Assembly (NCBI GenBank): GCA_902582875.1
Contig: CACHTV010000004.1
Span: 1-64,000 of the forward strand
DNA: 64,000 bases
Reading direction: 5' to 3'
Source of the DNA: an uncultured Pelagibacteraceae bacterium
GTDB lineage: Bacteria > Pseudomonadota > Alphaproteobacteria > Pelagibacterales > Pelagibacteraceae
The notes under the pieces were generated by a model. It did not search any database and was not told the origin of the DNA. It saw only the letters and a program-made list of their open reading frames with translations. How positions within the stretch are numbered: the first letter of the stretch is position 1; the number at the start of each line of letters is the position of its first letter. Both the position numbers and the translations under genes were made by a program. This document shows, one piece after another, positions 16,502 to 25,887 of the stretch.

Positions 16502-17075
16502 AAAATAATATTTTTATATCAGTATAAATTAAATCTATCGCCACTAATAATATAGCTAATAAACCAACCCAAGCAATCCACTTATATTCTTTAATCCATT
16601 TTGAAATTAAATTAGCTGCTACAGCCATCAAAATAATTGATAAAACTAATCCAAAAATTAATAAATGATAATGGTGCCCAGCAGCTCCTGCTACTCCCAA
16701 AACATTGTCTAGGCTCATAGTAAAGTCAGCTAATAATATAGTCCAGATAGCTTTTATTAAGTTCGATTTTTCCACTTTAATATCTTTATCATTAGTTTCT
16801 TTGTCTCTAATAACATCTGTATAAAGTTTATAAATTACGTAAAGTAAAAGTATCCCTCCGATTAATCTTAATCCAGTAATTTGCAAAAGGTAGGCCGTAA
16901 GTAAAGTAAGAATAATTCTTAAAATTACAGCACCTCCAATACCCCAAAAGATAACTTTTTTTCTTTGAGCAGGTGGAAATTTTGATGCAACCATTCCAAT
17001 TATGATTGCATTATCTCCTGCTAAAACTAGATCTATAAAAACTATTTGAGAAAATATAATTACTTGTTCTGACAT
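16494..17075 (-). CDS. TerC/YjbE-family integral membrane protein
   Basis: 193 residues with about six membrane helices. The family signatures are two acidic motifs in helices: DLVLAGDNAIIIGM near residue 15 and ADFTMSLDNVLGVAG near residue 115, each with an Asp-Asn pair. TerC relatives are linked to tellurite resistance and to manganese or other metal export; this shorter YjbE-type lacks CBS domains. It is in an operon with the GMC flavoprotein gene upstream (2-base gap) and the SDR downstream (8-base overlap). Confidence 0.85.
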   Translation of the reverse strand: MSEQVIIFSQIVFIDLVLAGDNAIIIGMVASKFPPAQRKKVIFWGIGGAVILRIILTLLTAYLLQITGLRLIGGILLLYVIYKLYTDVIRDKETNDKDIKVEKSNLIKAIWTILLADFTMSLDNVLGVAGAAGHHYHLLIFGLVLSIILMAVAANLISKWIKEYKWIAWVGLLAILLVAIDLIYTDIKILFYA

Positions 17076-17077
17076 AT

Positions 17078-18685
17078 TTATTGACTCAATATCATGTCTG
17101 CTGCCTTTTCAGCAATCATAATAGTAGGTGCATTTGTATTGCCTGAAGTGATATTAGGCATGATTGATGCATCTACGACCCTTAAATTTTCTATTCCTCT
17201 AACTTTTAGTTTTTCATCAACAACTGAGTCGTCTCCACTTCCCATCTTACATGTTCCAACAGGATGAAAGATTGTCTGCGTATGTTCGCTACCTGCCTGA
17301 ACTAATTCTTCATTGTCAGTAATGTGTATTCCTGGTCTATATTCTTCTGGTTCATATTTTTTGAATGCCTCTGTTTCTAGCATTATCTTTCTTACAATTT
17401 TTAAACTTTTTGCAGCAACATCTCGGTCATCCTGAGTAGATAAATAATTCATTTTAATCTTAGGATTATCTCTACTATCATTGCTGGTAATATTTATTTC
17501 ACCTCTGCTAGTTGGTCTAATATTTGCAATTGTAGGAGTGATACCATCAAAGTCATGCATTTTAGTAGCACCTAAAATATCTGTACTAATCGGTTGAACA
17601 TGAAACTGTAAATTGGGAGTAGCTCGAGATGGGTCGCTTTTAAGAAAACCACAAACTTGGCTAGCACCCATTGTCATCGGTCCGCTTTGATTAAATATAT
17701 ATTCTAAACCTATTAGTAAATTTCCGAATAAACTATTTATTTTACCGTTTAAAGACTTTAAATTTTTTACTTTGTACACTGGTCTAAACATTAAATGATC
17801 TTGCAAGTTCTTTCCTACGCCTCTTAGTTCTTGAATAATTGATATTCCATGATTTTTTAATTTTTGCGAGTCTCCTAAACCAGATACTTGAAGAATGTGA
17901 GGTGACCCAATAGATCCTGCAGAAAGTAATATTTCTTTATTCGCTTTTATAGTTTTTAATTTTTCATTGTTATAAAAACTTACGCTTGTAGCTTTTTTTC
18001 CTTCAAAGTTTATCTTTTGAACATGGGCATTAACTATTATCTTTAAATTAGATCTTTTTTTTATTGGATTCAGGTATCCTTTGGCAGCACTACATCGTAA
18101 TTTTAATAATCTTTGACGAGTTGTAGTGAATTGAAAGTAGCCTACTCCAAAGTTATCACCTCTATTAAAATCATTTGTTCTAGGAATACCAAATTCTTCA
18201 GCTGCATTTTGAAACTCTTCTAACATTTTTAAATTAATCTTTTTATTAGTAACAGCTATTGGTCCTTCATCATTATGAAATTCATTTTTTCCTAATTCAT
18301 TATTTTCTGATTTTAAAAAGTATGGGAGAACATCTTCCCAACCCCAACCTGTATTTCCTTGTTGTCTCCAGTTATCATAATCATTGCTTTGACCTCTAAT
18401 CCAAAGAAGACCGTTAATAGAAGAACTACCTCCTAAAGTTTTACCTCTAGGATAGCGAATGGATCTATTATTCATTGTTTCATCTTTTTCTGTATGGAAA
18501 CACCAATCTACTTTTGGGTTGTGCATCGTTTTATAATAACCTACTGGAATATGTATCCATGGATAAGTATCTTTACCTCCAGCTTCTAATAAAAGAACTT
18601 TATTCTTTTGGTTAGCAGTCAATCGATTGGCAAGCACACATCCTGCTGAACCTGCTCCAATTATTATGTAATCAAATTCTTCCAT
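17078..18685 (-). CDS. GMC-family flavoprotein dehydrogenase (choline dehydrogenase-like; candidate isethionate dehydrogenase)
   Basis: 535 residues with the FAD motif GAGSAGCVLANRL (9-21), the GMC signature RGKTLGGSSSINGLLWIRG (about 79-97), the second signature GSIGSPHILQVSGLG near residue 255, and HPVGTCKMG with the active-site His near 470. The family oxidises alcohols such as choline to aldehydes at the membrane. In sulfonate degraders the isethionate dehydrogenase IseJ is a GMC protein that yields sulfoacetaldehyde, the substrate of Xsc. Its position between xsc and a TRAP operon makes this plausible; choline or another alcohol is the alternative. It is divergent from dctP. Confidence 0.85.
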   Translation of the reverse strand: MEEFDYIIIGAGSAGCVLANRLTANQKNKVLLLEAGGKDTYPWIHIPVGYYKTMHNPKVDWCFHTEKDETMNNRSIRYPRGKTLGGSSSINGLLWIRGQSNDYDNWRQQGNTGWGWEDVLPYFLKSENNELGKNEFHNDEGPIAVTNKKINLKMLEEFQNAAEEFGIPRTNDFNRGDNFGVGYFQFTTTRQRLLKLRCSAAKGYLNPIKKRSNLKIIVNAHVQKINFEGKKATSVSFYNNEKLKTIKANKEILLSAGSIGSPHILQVSGLGDSQKLKNHGISIIQELRGVGKNLQDHLMFRPVYKVKNLKSLNGKINSLFGNLLIGLEYIFNQSGPMTMGASQVCGFLKSDPSRATPNLQFHVQPISTDILGATKMHDFDGITPTIANIRPTSRGEINITSNDSRDNPKIKMNYLSTQDDRDVAAKSLKIVRKIMLETEAFKKYEPEEYRPGIHITDNEELVQAGSEHTQTIFHPVGTCKMGSGDDSVVDEKLKVRGIENLRVVDASIMPNITSGNTNAPTIMIAEKAADMILSQ

Positions 18686-18762
18686 AGATAAATTATACTT
18701 ATAGGAGGAAAATTCTTGATTGCCAATGCGTGAAATTCAACCTAGGGTTTTAATACTATTAT

Positions 18763-18791
18763 TTGACTCTGAAATTTGAAAGAGGTTTAAT
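18763..18791 (+). promoter_or_regulatory. sigma70-type promoter for the TRAP/hps operon
   Basis: TTGACT (18763-18768) and TTTAAT (18786-18791) with a 17-base spacer. Transcription would begin near 18798. A GGGGG ribosome-binding site precedes the dctP ATG at 18824. Confidence 0.6.
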
Positions 18792-18823
18792 TCCGCAATT
18801 AATAATAATCAAACGGGGGAATA

Positions 18824-19918
18824 ATGAAAAAATTATTAACTGTTGTTTTAAGTTTGGCAGTATTTGTTGGTTTTTCAATGACTACTGCAAACGCTAAAAC
18901 ATTAAAATGTCAGACCGTTCTTAACACTAAAGCTGATGAAGTGAAGATGTTAAAGGACTTTACTGATACTGTAACAGAGTTAACTGATGGTTCATTAAAA
19001 TTTGAAATTTTACCAGCAGGTGCTGTTGTAGGAGTTAAAGAAACTTTAGATGCAGTCGACAAAGGATTGATTGACTGCGGATTTGCTTGGACACACTATT
19101 GGTCAGGCGATCACCCAGCTGCCATGTTATTTGGTTCGCCAGTAGCAGGTGGTGGAGTTGGTATAGATAATTTAGCATTCCTATCATGGTTTCAGTACGG
19201 TGGTGGAAAACAATTATATGACCAATTATGGAAAGAAATGGGAAGAGACATAAAAGGATTTATGCTTCAACCTGTAGGTCCAGAAGCTTTAGGTTGGTTT
19301 CCAAAACCAATTAAGAATATGGCTGACTTTAGAAAATATAAGTTCAGAACACCTCCAGGAATTCCTGGTCAAACATATAAAGATATCGGTATTGCATCTG
19401 TAGCTATGGGTGGTGGAGATATTCTACCAGCTTTACAAGCAGGTACTATCGATGCAGCAGAATGGTGTTGTCCGAAACCAGATTTAACTTTTGGTTTCCA
19501 AAAAGTTTTAAAACACTATTACCTACAAGGTTTACACCAAGTAGTAGTAAATGCTGACTTTTATATTACTGGAAAAACTTATAAAAAAATGACTGCTCAT
19601 GAGAAAAAATCTCTTGAAGTAGCTGCAAACGCTTCATTAATTAAATCTTTAAGCTATAGAATCTATGAAAATGGAAAAGCTTTAAGAGAATTAACTACTA
19701 AGCATGGAGTAATTTTAGAGGACACTCCTACAGACTACTTTAAAGAATATATGGCGGCAGCTAAGAAAACATTGAATAAAAACGCAGCAGAAAATAAATT
19801 TTTTGCAAAAGTTTACGACTCAATGAAAGACTTTGCTGATATTGCTGTTCCATTCTGGAGTGGTGCTCAAATGTCTAATGCTAAGCTAGGAATGGCTCAC
19901 GCAGCGACATTAAAATAG
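18824..19918 (+). CDS. dctP: TRAP transporter solute-binding protein (DctP family)
   Basis: 364 residues with a clear signal peptide ending TTANA-K near residue 24. The DctP fold is shown by YKFRTPPGIPG (about residues 172-182), which carries the conserved Arg that binds a carboxylate or sulfonate, and by ALQAGTIDAAEW (about residues 203-214), the family recognition segment. It is of the TakP/mannitol-chloroaromatic subgroup. In the periplasm it would hand the ligand to DctQM. Neighbouring hpsN and GMC genes make DHPS or isethionate the likely substrates; 2-oxo acids are the family alternative. A strong terminator directly follows the gene. Confidence 0.9.
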   Translation: MKKLLTVVLSLAVFVGFSMTTANAKTLKCQTVLNTKADEVKMLKDFTDTVTELTDGSLKFEILPAGAVVGVKETLDAVDKGLIDCGFAWTHYWSGDHPAAMLFGSPVAGGGVGIDNLAFLSWFQYGGGKQLYDQLWKEMGRDIKGFMLQPVGPEALGWFPKPIKNMADFRKYKFRTPPGIPGQTYKDIGIASVAMGGGDILPALQAGTIDAAEWCCPKPDLTFGFQKVLKHYYLQGLHQVVVNADFYITGKTYKKMTAHEKKSLEVAANASLIKSLSYRIYENGKALRELTTKHGVILEDTPTDYFKEYMAAAKKTLNKNAAENKFFAKVYDSMKDFADIAVPFWSGAQMSNAKLGMAHAATLK

Positions 19919-19936
19919 TCATTAAGTAAAGATTAT

Positions 19937-19975
19937 AATAAAGCGGATCATTTAATTGATCCGCTTTATTTTTTT
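19937..19975 (+). terminator. intrinsic terminator between dctP and dctQ
   Basis: A 14-bp stem with AAAGCGGATCA (19940-19950) and TGATCCGCTTT (19957-19967) at its core and a 6-base loop, followed by seven T (19969-19975). It lies inside the operon, so most transcripts should end after the binding-protein gene and only some continue into dctQM. Confidence 0.9.
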
Positions 19976-19992
19976 AAAATAAAAAGGAGCCA

Positions 19993-20604
19993 ATGCCTTT
20001 AAGAACAAAATTAGATAAATCAGATGAAATGATCGCTGAAAGACGCGGTGGTTCAGACAAGATGCCTGATGATATGCCACTATGGATGGCGAACACTATT
20101 ACATCGATAGATAAATTTAGTAAGAGAGTGGGTAGCGTCGTTTGTTGGATTTTAATGCCTTTAATTTTCGCCATGACTTATGAAGTCATAATGAGAAAAT
20201 TATTTTTAGCACCTACAATTTGGGCTTACGATATTAGTAGATTTTTATATGGAGCATTATTTATGTTAGGAGCGGGTTATGCTCTTTCTAAAGGTGTTCA
20301 CATCAGAGCAGACTTTTTATACCGAAATTTTAAAACTAAAAATCAAGGACTTGTAGATTTTTGGTTATATATTTTATTTTATTTTCCAGGCTTACTAGTC
20401 TTTCTTTACATGACAATTGGTTATGTAGGTGAGTCAATACAAAGAGGAGAAAGAGGGATGGACACAACATGGATGCCATATATGTGGCCAATAAAAACAT
20501 GTTTACTTGTTGGAATTATATTTCTTCTAATCCAAGGTATTTCAGAATTATTAAAAAGTTATTGGGCAGCAAAAAAAGGTGAATGGCCAGGAGAGAGTAA
20601 ATGA
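19993..20604 (+). CDS. dctQ: TRAP transporter small membrane subunit (DctQ)
   Basis: 203 residues. After a hydrophilic N-terminus of about 45 residues come four membrane helices, near 50-70, 85-105, 120-145 and 165-187. WAYDISRFLYGALFMLGAGYAL is the typical DctQ segment, followed by VHIRADFLY. AAAGGAG stands 4 bases before the ATG. It forms the membrane complex with DctM and ends with a 4-base overlap into dctM. Confidence 0.9.
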   Translation: MPLRTKLDKSDEMIAERRGGSDKMPDDMPLWMANTITSIDKFSKRVGSVVCWILMPLIFAMTYEVIMRKLFLAPTIWAYDISRFLYGALFMLGAGYALSKGVHIRADFLYRNFKTKNQGLVDFWLYILFYFPGLLVFLYMTIGYVGESIQRGERGMDTTWMPYMWPIKTCLLVGIIFLLIQGISELLKSYWAAKKGEWPGESK

Positions 20605-21935
20605 TTGCTGAATTGATAGATCCAGCAGTTCTTGGTTTTATTCTTGTAGGAGTAATGCTTTTCGCAATATTTGTTGGATTTCCTATTTCGTTTACATTGA
20701 TATTTTTAGGCTTCGTGTTTGGTTATTTAGGATTTGGAAAACTCGTCTTTTACTTAATGACCTTACAGTTTTCTATGGTCATGACTGAACAAACTCTCGC
20801 TGCCGTCCCGCTCTTTGTCTTTATGGGAATAATGATGGAACAAGCTGGTCTTATGGAAAGACTGTTTTCGGCATTTCAGTTAATGTTAGCTAGAGTAAGA
20901 GGATCATTATATTACGCTGTTTTATTTGTTTCGGTAATATTTGCAGCAGCAACAGGGATTGTAGGAGCGTCAGTAACAATTTTAGGAATTATGGCGGCTA
21001 AATCAATGAATAGATCAGGTTATGATGTAAGGTTAGCTGCAGGAACAATTACTGCTGGAGGAACTTTAGGTATTTTGATTCCACCAAGCATCATGCTTGT
21101 AGTTATGGGGCCAATAATGGAAATTCCTGTAATTGATTTATTTGCTGCAGCTATATTTCCTGGAATATTATTAGCTACATTGTACGCAGCCTACACAACA
21201 GTCAGATGTATGTTGAATCCAAAACTTGGACCTCCTTTACCTGCAGAAATGAGAGCAACAAGCATGACAAAAGTTTGGATTGAATTCTTTTTAGGACTAG
21301 TCCCACCAGCTGCTTTAGTTTTCGCGGCACTTGGAAGTATTTTATTTGGTTTTGCTACACCTACAGAAGCAGCAGGATGCGGAGCTATGGGTGCTCTGCT
21401 TTTATCTCTTGCGTATAAAAAATTAACATTACCAAAGTTACAAGAAGCATTGGTTAAAACTTTAGAAATAACTGCTTTGATAATGGTTTTAGTAGCAGCG
21501 TCTAATTTTTTTGGAGCAGTTTTTGCAAGATTAGGTACACCTACATTACTTACTGAATTTTTATTAGGTTTAGAAATGAATAAGTATCTTATTTTAGCAA
21601 TGATTATGGTCATGATATTCTTGCTAGGATGGCCTTTAGAGTGGGTGCCAATAGTAATGATTATTATTCCAATAATTTTACCTTTAGTTGAGGCACTTGG
21701 GTTCAATTTAACCTGGTTTGCTATACTAGTTGCCGTCAACCTCCAAACCGCCTGGCTATCTCCACCAGTTGCACTTTCAGCCTATTTTTTAAAAGGTGTT
21801 GTACCTGAATGGGATTTAAAAGATATTTATTTCGGAATGATGCAATTTATGGTCTTGCAAATTATTGGATTAGTATTAATAGTATTATTTCCACAAATTG
21901 CTTTGTGGTTACCAACATTACTTTATGGCAGTTAA
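20601..21935 (+). CDS. dctM: TRAP transporter large permease subunit (DctM)
   Basis: 444 residues with about twelve hydrophobic segments and the DctM hallmarks: VGFPISFTLI near the N-terminus, the re-entrant ATGIVGASVTILGIMAAKSM region (about residues 115-134), and GTLGILIPPSIMLVVMGPI (about 150-168). It drives sodium-coupled import of the ligand delivered by DctP. It overlaps dctQ by 4 bases and the hpsN-like gene by 11, so transport and first oxidation step are translationally linked. Confidence 0.92.
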   Translation: MIAELIDPAVLGFILVGVMLFAIFVGFPISFTLIFLGFVFGYLGFGKLVFYLMTLQFSMVMTEQTLAAVPLFVFMGIMMEQAGLMERLFSAFQLMLARVRGSLYYAVLFVSVIFAAATGIVGASVTILGIMAAKSMNRSGYDVRLAAGTITAGGTLGILIPPSIMLVVMGPIMEIPVIDLFAAAIFPGILLATLYAAYTTVRCMLNPKLGPPLPAEMRATSMTKVWIEFFLGLVPPAALVFAALGSILFGFATPTEAAGCGAMGALLLSLAYKKLTLPKLQEALVKTLEITALIMVLVAASNFFGAVFARLGTPTLLTEFLLGLEMNKYLILAMIMVMIFLLGWPLEWVPIVMIIIPIILPLVEALGFNLTWFAILVAVNLQTAWLSPPVALSAYFLKGVVPEWDLKDIYFGMMQFMVLQIIGLVLIVLFPQIALWLPTLLYGS

Positions 21936-23211
21936 ATATATAAAAAAAGCAGTTAAAACTCCGGAGACGGATGATCATAAAACACAGGCAGCTGTTCAAA
22001 GTATCCTTAACGATATTGCTAAAAGAAAAGAAGAAGCACTAAAAGATCTCAATAAGAAGTTCGATAAGTATGAAGGTGAAGTTATTGTTTCCAAAGAAAA
22101 AATTGAAGAAGCCATAAAAAAAGTTGACCAGAAGACTAAAGATGATGTGAAATTTGCTCACGATAGAATTAAAAAGTTTGCAGAACACCAATTGAAAAGC
22201 ATGAATAATGATTTTGAGGTTGAATTATCCAAAGGATTATTTGCAGGCCAAAGGCTAATCCCAGTTGATACAGCTGGATGTTATATCCCTGGAGGAAGAT
22301 ATGCGCATATTTCTTCTGCCGTAATGGCTATTACACCTGCTAAAGTTGCTGGTGTTAAAACTGTTATATGTGCTAGTCCTCCAAAAGATAAAGACGGAGC
22401 AAATCCTGGAATAATTTTTGCAGCTAACCATTGTGGCGCTGATGTAATAATGAATTTAGGTGGAGTAGCAGCTATAGGATCTATGACTCATGGTTGCTTT
22501 AACAATCCTCCAGTTGATTTTTTAGTTGGAGCAGGTAATCAATACGTAGCTGAAGCTAAAAGAATTGTTTACGGAAAAGTTGGTATCGATCAATTTGCTG
22601 GCCCAACAGAAATAGCAATCATCGCCGATAAATCTGCGGACAAAGAAATTGTGGCTGTAGATCTTGTTGGCCAATTGGAACATGGTTACAATTCTCCTGG
22701 TTGGTTATTTACAACGGATAAAGCTTTAGCTGATTTCACAATGAAAAGAGTGCCCGAATTAATAAATGAACTACCAGAATTAGCAAAAGTTAATGCTACA
22801 GCTGCTTGGAAAGATTACGGTGAAGTAATTTTATGCGATAATAATGAAGAAATGGCAGAGGTAAGTGATAAGTATGCATCTGAACATTTGGAAGTTCATG
22901 CTGAAAACTTAGATTGGTGGTTAAAAAGATTAAGAAACTATGGATCTTTGTTTTTAGGAGAAGAAACAACAGTTGCTTATGGCGACAAATGTTCTGGTAC
23001 AAATCATATTTTACCAACCAAAGGTGGCGGAAGATATACAGGCGGCCTATTTGTAGGAAAATTTATAAAAACCCTTACTTTCCAAAGAATGACAAAGGAA
23101 GCTACAGAAGTGGTTGGAGCAACAGCAGCACGATTGGGAAGAGCCGAAGGAATGGAAGCCCACGCTAGAACTGCTGATGTAAGACTTAGAAAATACGGCT
23201 TTTCGAATTAA
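21925..23211 (+). CDS. hpsN: HpsN-like sulfopropanediol 3-dehydrogenase (HisD family)
   Basis: From the ATG at 21925 the protein has 428 residues of the histidinol dehydrogenase family. It keeps the zinc ligands: Gln and His of VGQLEHG, the Asp of YGDKCSGTNH and the His of GMEAHARTADVRL, together with the catalytic EHLE. The GTNHILPTKGGGRYTGGLFVGKF segment is of the HpsN kind rather than the histidine-pathway HisD. HpsN oxidises (R)-DHPS twice with NAD to (R)-sulfolactate. It is the fourth gene of the TRAP operon and overlaps dctM by 11 bases, and suyAB for the next step lies 9 kb away. A longer start at 21898 would lie wholly inside dctM and is less likely. Confidence 0.82.
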   Translation: MAVKYIKKAVKTPETDDHKTQAAVQSILNDIAKRKEEALKDLNKKFDKYEGEVIVSKEKIEEAIKKVDQKTKDDVKFAHDRIKKFAEHQLKSMNNDFEVELSKGLFAGQRLIPVDTAGCYIPGGRYAHISSAVMAITPAKVAGVKTVICASPPKDKDGANPGIIFAANHCGADVIMNLGGVAAIGSMTHGCFNNPPVDFLVGAGNQYVAEAKRIVYGKVGIDQFAGPTEIAIIADKSADKEIVAVDLVGQLEHGYNSPGWLFTTDKALADFTMKRVPELINELPELAKVNATAAWKDYGEVILCDNNEEMAEVSDKYASEHLEVHAENLDWWLKRLRNYGSLFLGEETTVAYGDKCSGTNHILPTKGGGRYTGGLFVGKFIKTLTFQRMTKEATEVVGATAARLGRAEGMEAHARTADVRLRKYGFSN

Positions 23212-24215
23212 TGCATGCATTAGTTTATACTGGTACTAATAAAATAGATTTTAGAGAAGAAAAAGACCCAACTCCCAAACCAGGTGAATCATTAATTAAA
23301 GTCAAAGCTTCCGGAATTTGTGGTTCTGATATGCATGCCTACCATGGCAATGATGAAAGAAGAATACCTCCTTTAATATTAGGCCATGAAGTGAGCGGAA
23401 CTAGTCTAGACGGTAAATACAAAAATAAAGATGTTGTTATAAATCCTTTAATAAGTTGTGAGAAATGTGACTTTTGTAAAAATGAGAGAGAGCATCTATG
23501 TCCAGAAAGGACAATGATAGGTATGAGTACACCAGTAAAAAGAGAAGGTGGTTTGGCGGAATTAGTATCAGTACCAGAAAAAAATATTTTTGAGGTTCCA
23601 AAAAAATTAAGCATCAAAGAAGCTGCTTTAGCCGAACCCGCTGCAGTAGCATTACATGCAGTTTTATTAGCAGAACAAAATTTAAAAAAAACTTTATCTG
23701 AGTGTAAGATATTAATTCAAGGAGCTGGCGCAATAGGTTTATTATGTGGATTAGTTTTAAATAGAGAAAAAAAGGCTACAAATATAATAATGTCTGATCC
23801 AAATAAAAAAAGATTAGACGAATGTGCTAAATATCTAAAAGCAAATTTTGTATCTCCAAATGACAAATCAATTAAAGAAAATAACTTTGACTTAATTTTA
23901 GAGTCTGTTGGTTTAGAGGTTACTCGTCATCAGGCGATCAAGTCTATCAGACCTGGCGGCACAATTGTCCATATAGGTTTAACACAACCTTCTGGGACTT
24001 TTAATTTTAAGAAACTAACAATTCAAGAAATTACTTTAGTCGGAACTTATTGTTATACGAATAAAGATTTTCAAAAGACACTAGAAATTCTAACAGAAAA
24101 GAAGTTAGGTGATTTAGGTTGGATAGAATATAGAGATCTAAAAAAGGGTTCAGAAGCTTTCAATGAGATACATAACGGTACTTGTGTAGCCCCAAAAATA
24201 ATTCTTATACCTTAA
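23211..24215 (+). CDS. zinc-dependent alcohol dehydrogenase (MDR family), probable DHPS or sulfonate dehydrogenase
   Basis: 334 residues. The catalytic-zinc residues are in GICGSDMHAYHG (Cys near 37) and GHEVSG (His near 59). The structural-zinc cysteines are in CEKCDFCKNEREHLC (about 83-97). The Rossmann motif is GAGAIGLLCG near residue 172. It resembles threonine/sorbitol dehydrogenase types. It starts on the last base of hpsN. In DHPS degraders such dehydrogenases act at C2, converting the unused enantiomer; that role is inferred from position. Its end overlaps the convergent GT17 gene by 4 bases. Confidence 0.83.
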   Translation: MHALVYTGTNKIDFREEKDPTPKPGESLIKVKASGICGSDMHAYHGNDERRIPPLILGHEVSGTSLDGKYKNKDVVINPLISCEKCDFCKNEREHLCPERTMIGMSTPVKREGGLAELVSVPEKNIFEVPKKLSIKEAALAEPAAVALHAVLLAEQNLKKTLSECKILIQGAGAIGLLCGLVLNREKKATNIIMSDPNKKRLDECAKYLKANFVSPNDKSIKENNFDLILESVGLEVTRHQAIKSIRPGGTIVHIGLTQPSGTFNFKKLTIQEITLVGTYCYTNKDFQKTLEILTEKKLGDLGWIEYRDLKKGSEAFNEIHNGTCVAPKIILIP

Positions 24216-25090
24216 TTATCAATCCATTCTTTATAAATATTTTGATTATCAACAATGTGTTTAGGCAAAAGGTTTAAATCATATTTCTTTAATTTATAGT
24301 TACTCATCCATTTACTAGTTGAACTTTGATCTGCAAAGTGATCATAAAACATTTCTTTATTTTTTATTTTTTCTCTTATTTTTTCTACAGTTAAACCACT
24401 AAGTCTGAATTCATCATGATGACCGAAATTCATAAATTTTTCATACATTTCTTCTGCAGTTTTTAAATTAGTAAAATGCCATCCACCATCTTCTATTATA
24501 TCTAGGTTAATTTGTTTTGTTTCTGAAAAAAGAGTATCTAATCTCCAAAAAGGATACTTTTTTAACTTTATATTTCTAAGCCAAGACAATGACTTTAATT
24601 TTTTCTTTTTACATGCTTTAGTTCCAAACCAAAACATTTTGTCGTAAAGTAAATTAAATTTAAAATAAAAAAATAGTTGTTTAAATAAAATTATATTTTT
24701 TTTACTTTTATTAAATTGATTTGAATTTAAGTTTGGAATTTCATCATTATCGCTTAACATTATTAAATCTTCATCTGAAAAATCTTTAATAGTTTTTAAA
24801 CTTTCATCGTAAGAAAGAGCAATTCTTTTTAAGCTATTAGATCTTTGTAATGATGGATCATTGTTTTCAGCAACAATCCCATCTGGTTCTCTGTCTATCA
24901 CAACATGAATAATCCTATTTTTAAATTTAGGATAATTATTTATATCAAAATTTAATTTTTTCTTTTTACCACTATGAGAATAAGTGGATTCAGTAACTAT
25001 AAATTTGTCTACCTTATCTTTTAAGATATTTAGTCTTACCTCATACATCATGTGTTCAGAGTAGAATGAGGTACAATCAACAATTTTCAT
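24212..25090 (-). CDS. family 17 glycosyltransferase (copy A)
   Basis: 292 residues resembling GT17, the family of animal beta-1,4-mannosyl-glycoprotein GlcNAc transferase (MGAT3). It begins MKIVDCTSFYSEHMMYEVRL, has VDKFIVTESTYSHSGKKKK and the acidic DLIMLSDNDEIPNL motif (about residues 104-117), then GGWHFTNLKTAEE near 211. In marine bacteria such genes are usually tied to surface glycans. A close paralog lies at 30030-30911; both sit among sulfonate genes beside small exported proteins. The donor and acceptor are unknown. Confidence 0.75.
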   Translation of the reverse strand: MKIVDCTSFYSEHMMYEVRLNILKDKVDKFIVTESTYSHSGKKKKLNFDINNYPKFKNRIIHVVIDREPDGIVAENNDPSLQRSNSLKRIALSYDESLKTIKDFSDEDLIMLSDNDEIPNLNSNQFNKSKKNIILFKQLFFYFKFNLLYDKMFWFGTKACKKKKLKSLSWLRNIKLKKYPFWRLDTLFSETKQINLDIIEDGGWHFTNLKTAEEMYEKFMNFGHHDEFRLSGLTVEKIREKIKNKEMFYDHFADQSSTSKWMSNYKLKKYDLNLLPKHIVDNQNIYKEWIDN

Positions 25091-25184
25091 ATCATGCTAA
25101 CCTGTGGTTGTAGACATTATGCATACCTGCAATCTACTTTTAACACAATTAAAATTATTCATAATTTGCGAGAATATTACAATT

Positions 25185-25565
25185 ATGAAAAAGTATTTTT
25201 TAATTATTACAGTTTTTTTATATTTTGGTTCAGCTATTGCTGGCGGACATTTAAGTGATAAAGACAAAAAAGCTACTTTAGAATGCACTGGACTTTATTA
25301 TGCCAACAGCATGATACCTCAAGGTACTTTAGAACTAGAAAAGATCGTTTATTCTATTTCTGCTAAGAAATTTTTAACATCATATTTAATTAAAGAGGGT
25401 GTCAAAGAAGATTTTATTAATGCAGAACTTAACAAATCTATCGACGAACTTTACGGAAAACCATATGATGAAAAAAAAACCAGTAATTGTGATAAATATA
25501 TTTATAAACTAATACCTGAAGCTAAAGTGGAAATCGATAAACTGGTAAAATCTGGAATTTATTAA
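25185..25565 (+). CDS. small exported protein with two cysteines, unknown function
   Basis: From the ATG at 25185, 126 residues with a signal peptide (KKYFLIITVFLYFGSAIAGG, cleavage near residue 19-20). The mature part is helical and charged, with one Cys in LECTGLYYANSM near 32 and another in TSNCDKYIY near 104, probably a disulfide in the periplasm. The frame is open upstream to 25104, but the signal sequence fixes the internal start. It leads a five-gene run of short genes with good ribosome-binding sites, and lies beside a GT17 gene. I do not recognise a family. Confidence 0.7.
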   Translation: MKKYFLIITVFLYFGSAIAGGHLSDKDKKATLECTGLYYANSMIPQGTLELEKIVYSISAKKFLTSYLIKEGVKEDFINAELNKSIDELYGKPYDEKKTSNCDKYIYKLIPEAKVEIDKLVKSGIY

Positions 25566-25582
25566 ACTAACAGGAGTAAAAC

Positions 25583-25873
25583 ATGATAGTAAAAATAGAA
25601 AGTCCAATTGCAACTTTTGCAAAGTGGAAAGCGATGGTTCAAAGCAATTCAGAAAAGATTAAAAAATACGGTATGACATTTCTTTATGCTGGAACAGAAA
25701 AAGACAATGACTCAAAAATCACTACCATTATTAGATTTGATACAATGGATGGTCTTAAAGCTTTTAAGGCTGATGAGGAACTTCATAAAGAAAGAGCAGC
25801 AGCTGGAGTAGTTTTAGAGAAATCCGTTACAACTTTAATGAGTGAAGATCTGTTAGAACAATATAAAGGATAA
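25583..25873 (+). CDS. small dimeric alpha-beta-barrel-type protein, unknown function
   Basis: 96 residues, soluble. The pattern strand (MIVKIESP), helix (FAKWKAMVQSNSEKIKKYG), strand (MTFLYAGTE), strand (KITTIIRFD), helix (TMDGLKAFKAD) and strand (GVVLEKSVTTLM) fits the ferredoxin-like dimeric barrel found in antibiotic-biosynthesis monooxygenase (ABM) and related domains. No cofactor residue is obvious. CAGGAG lies 7 bases before the ATG, 17 bases after the previous stop. Second gene of the five-gene run. Confidence 0.65.
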   Translation: MIVKIESPIATFAKWKAMVQSNSEKIKKYGMTFLYAGTEKDNDSKITTIIRFDTMDGLKAFKADEELHKERAAAGVVLEKSVTTLMSEDLLEQYKG

Positions 25874-25887
25874 CTAAAAGGATAAAT

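Noticed and set aside
16494-17075. Tellurite resistance as the function of the TerC-like protein
   Set aside because: No other ter gene is present, and the YjbE subgroup is not shown to act on tellurite.
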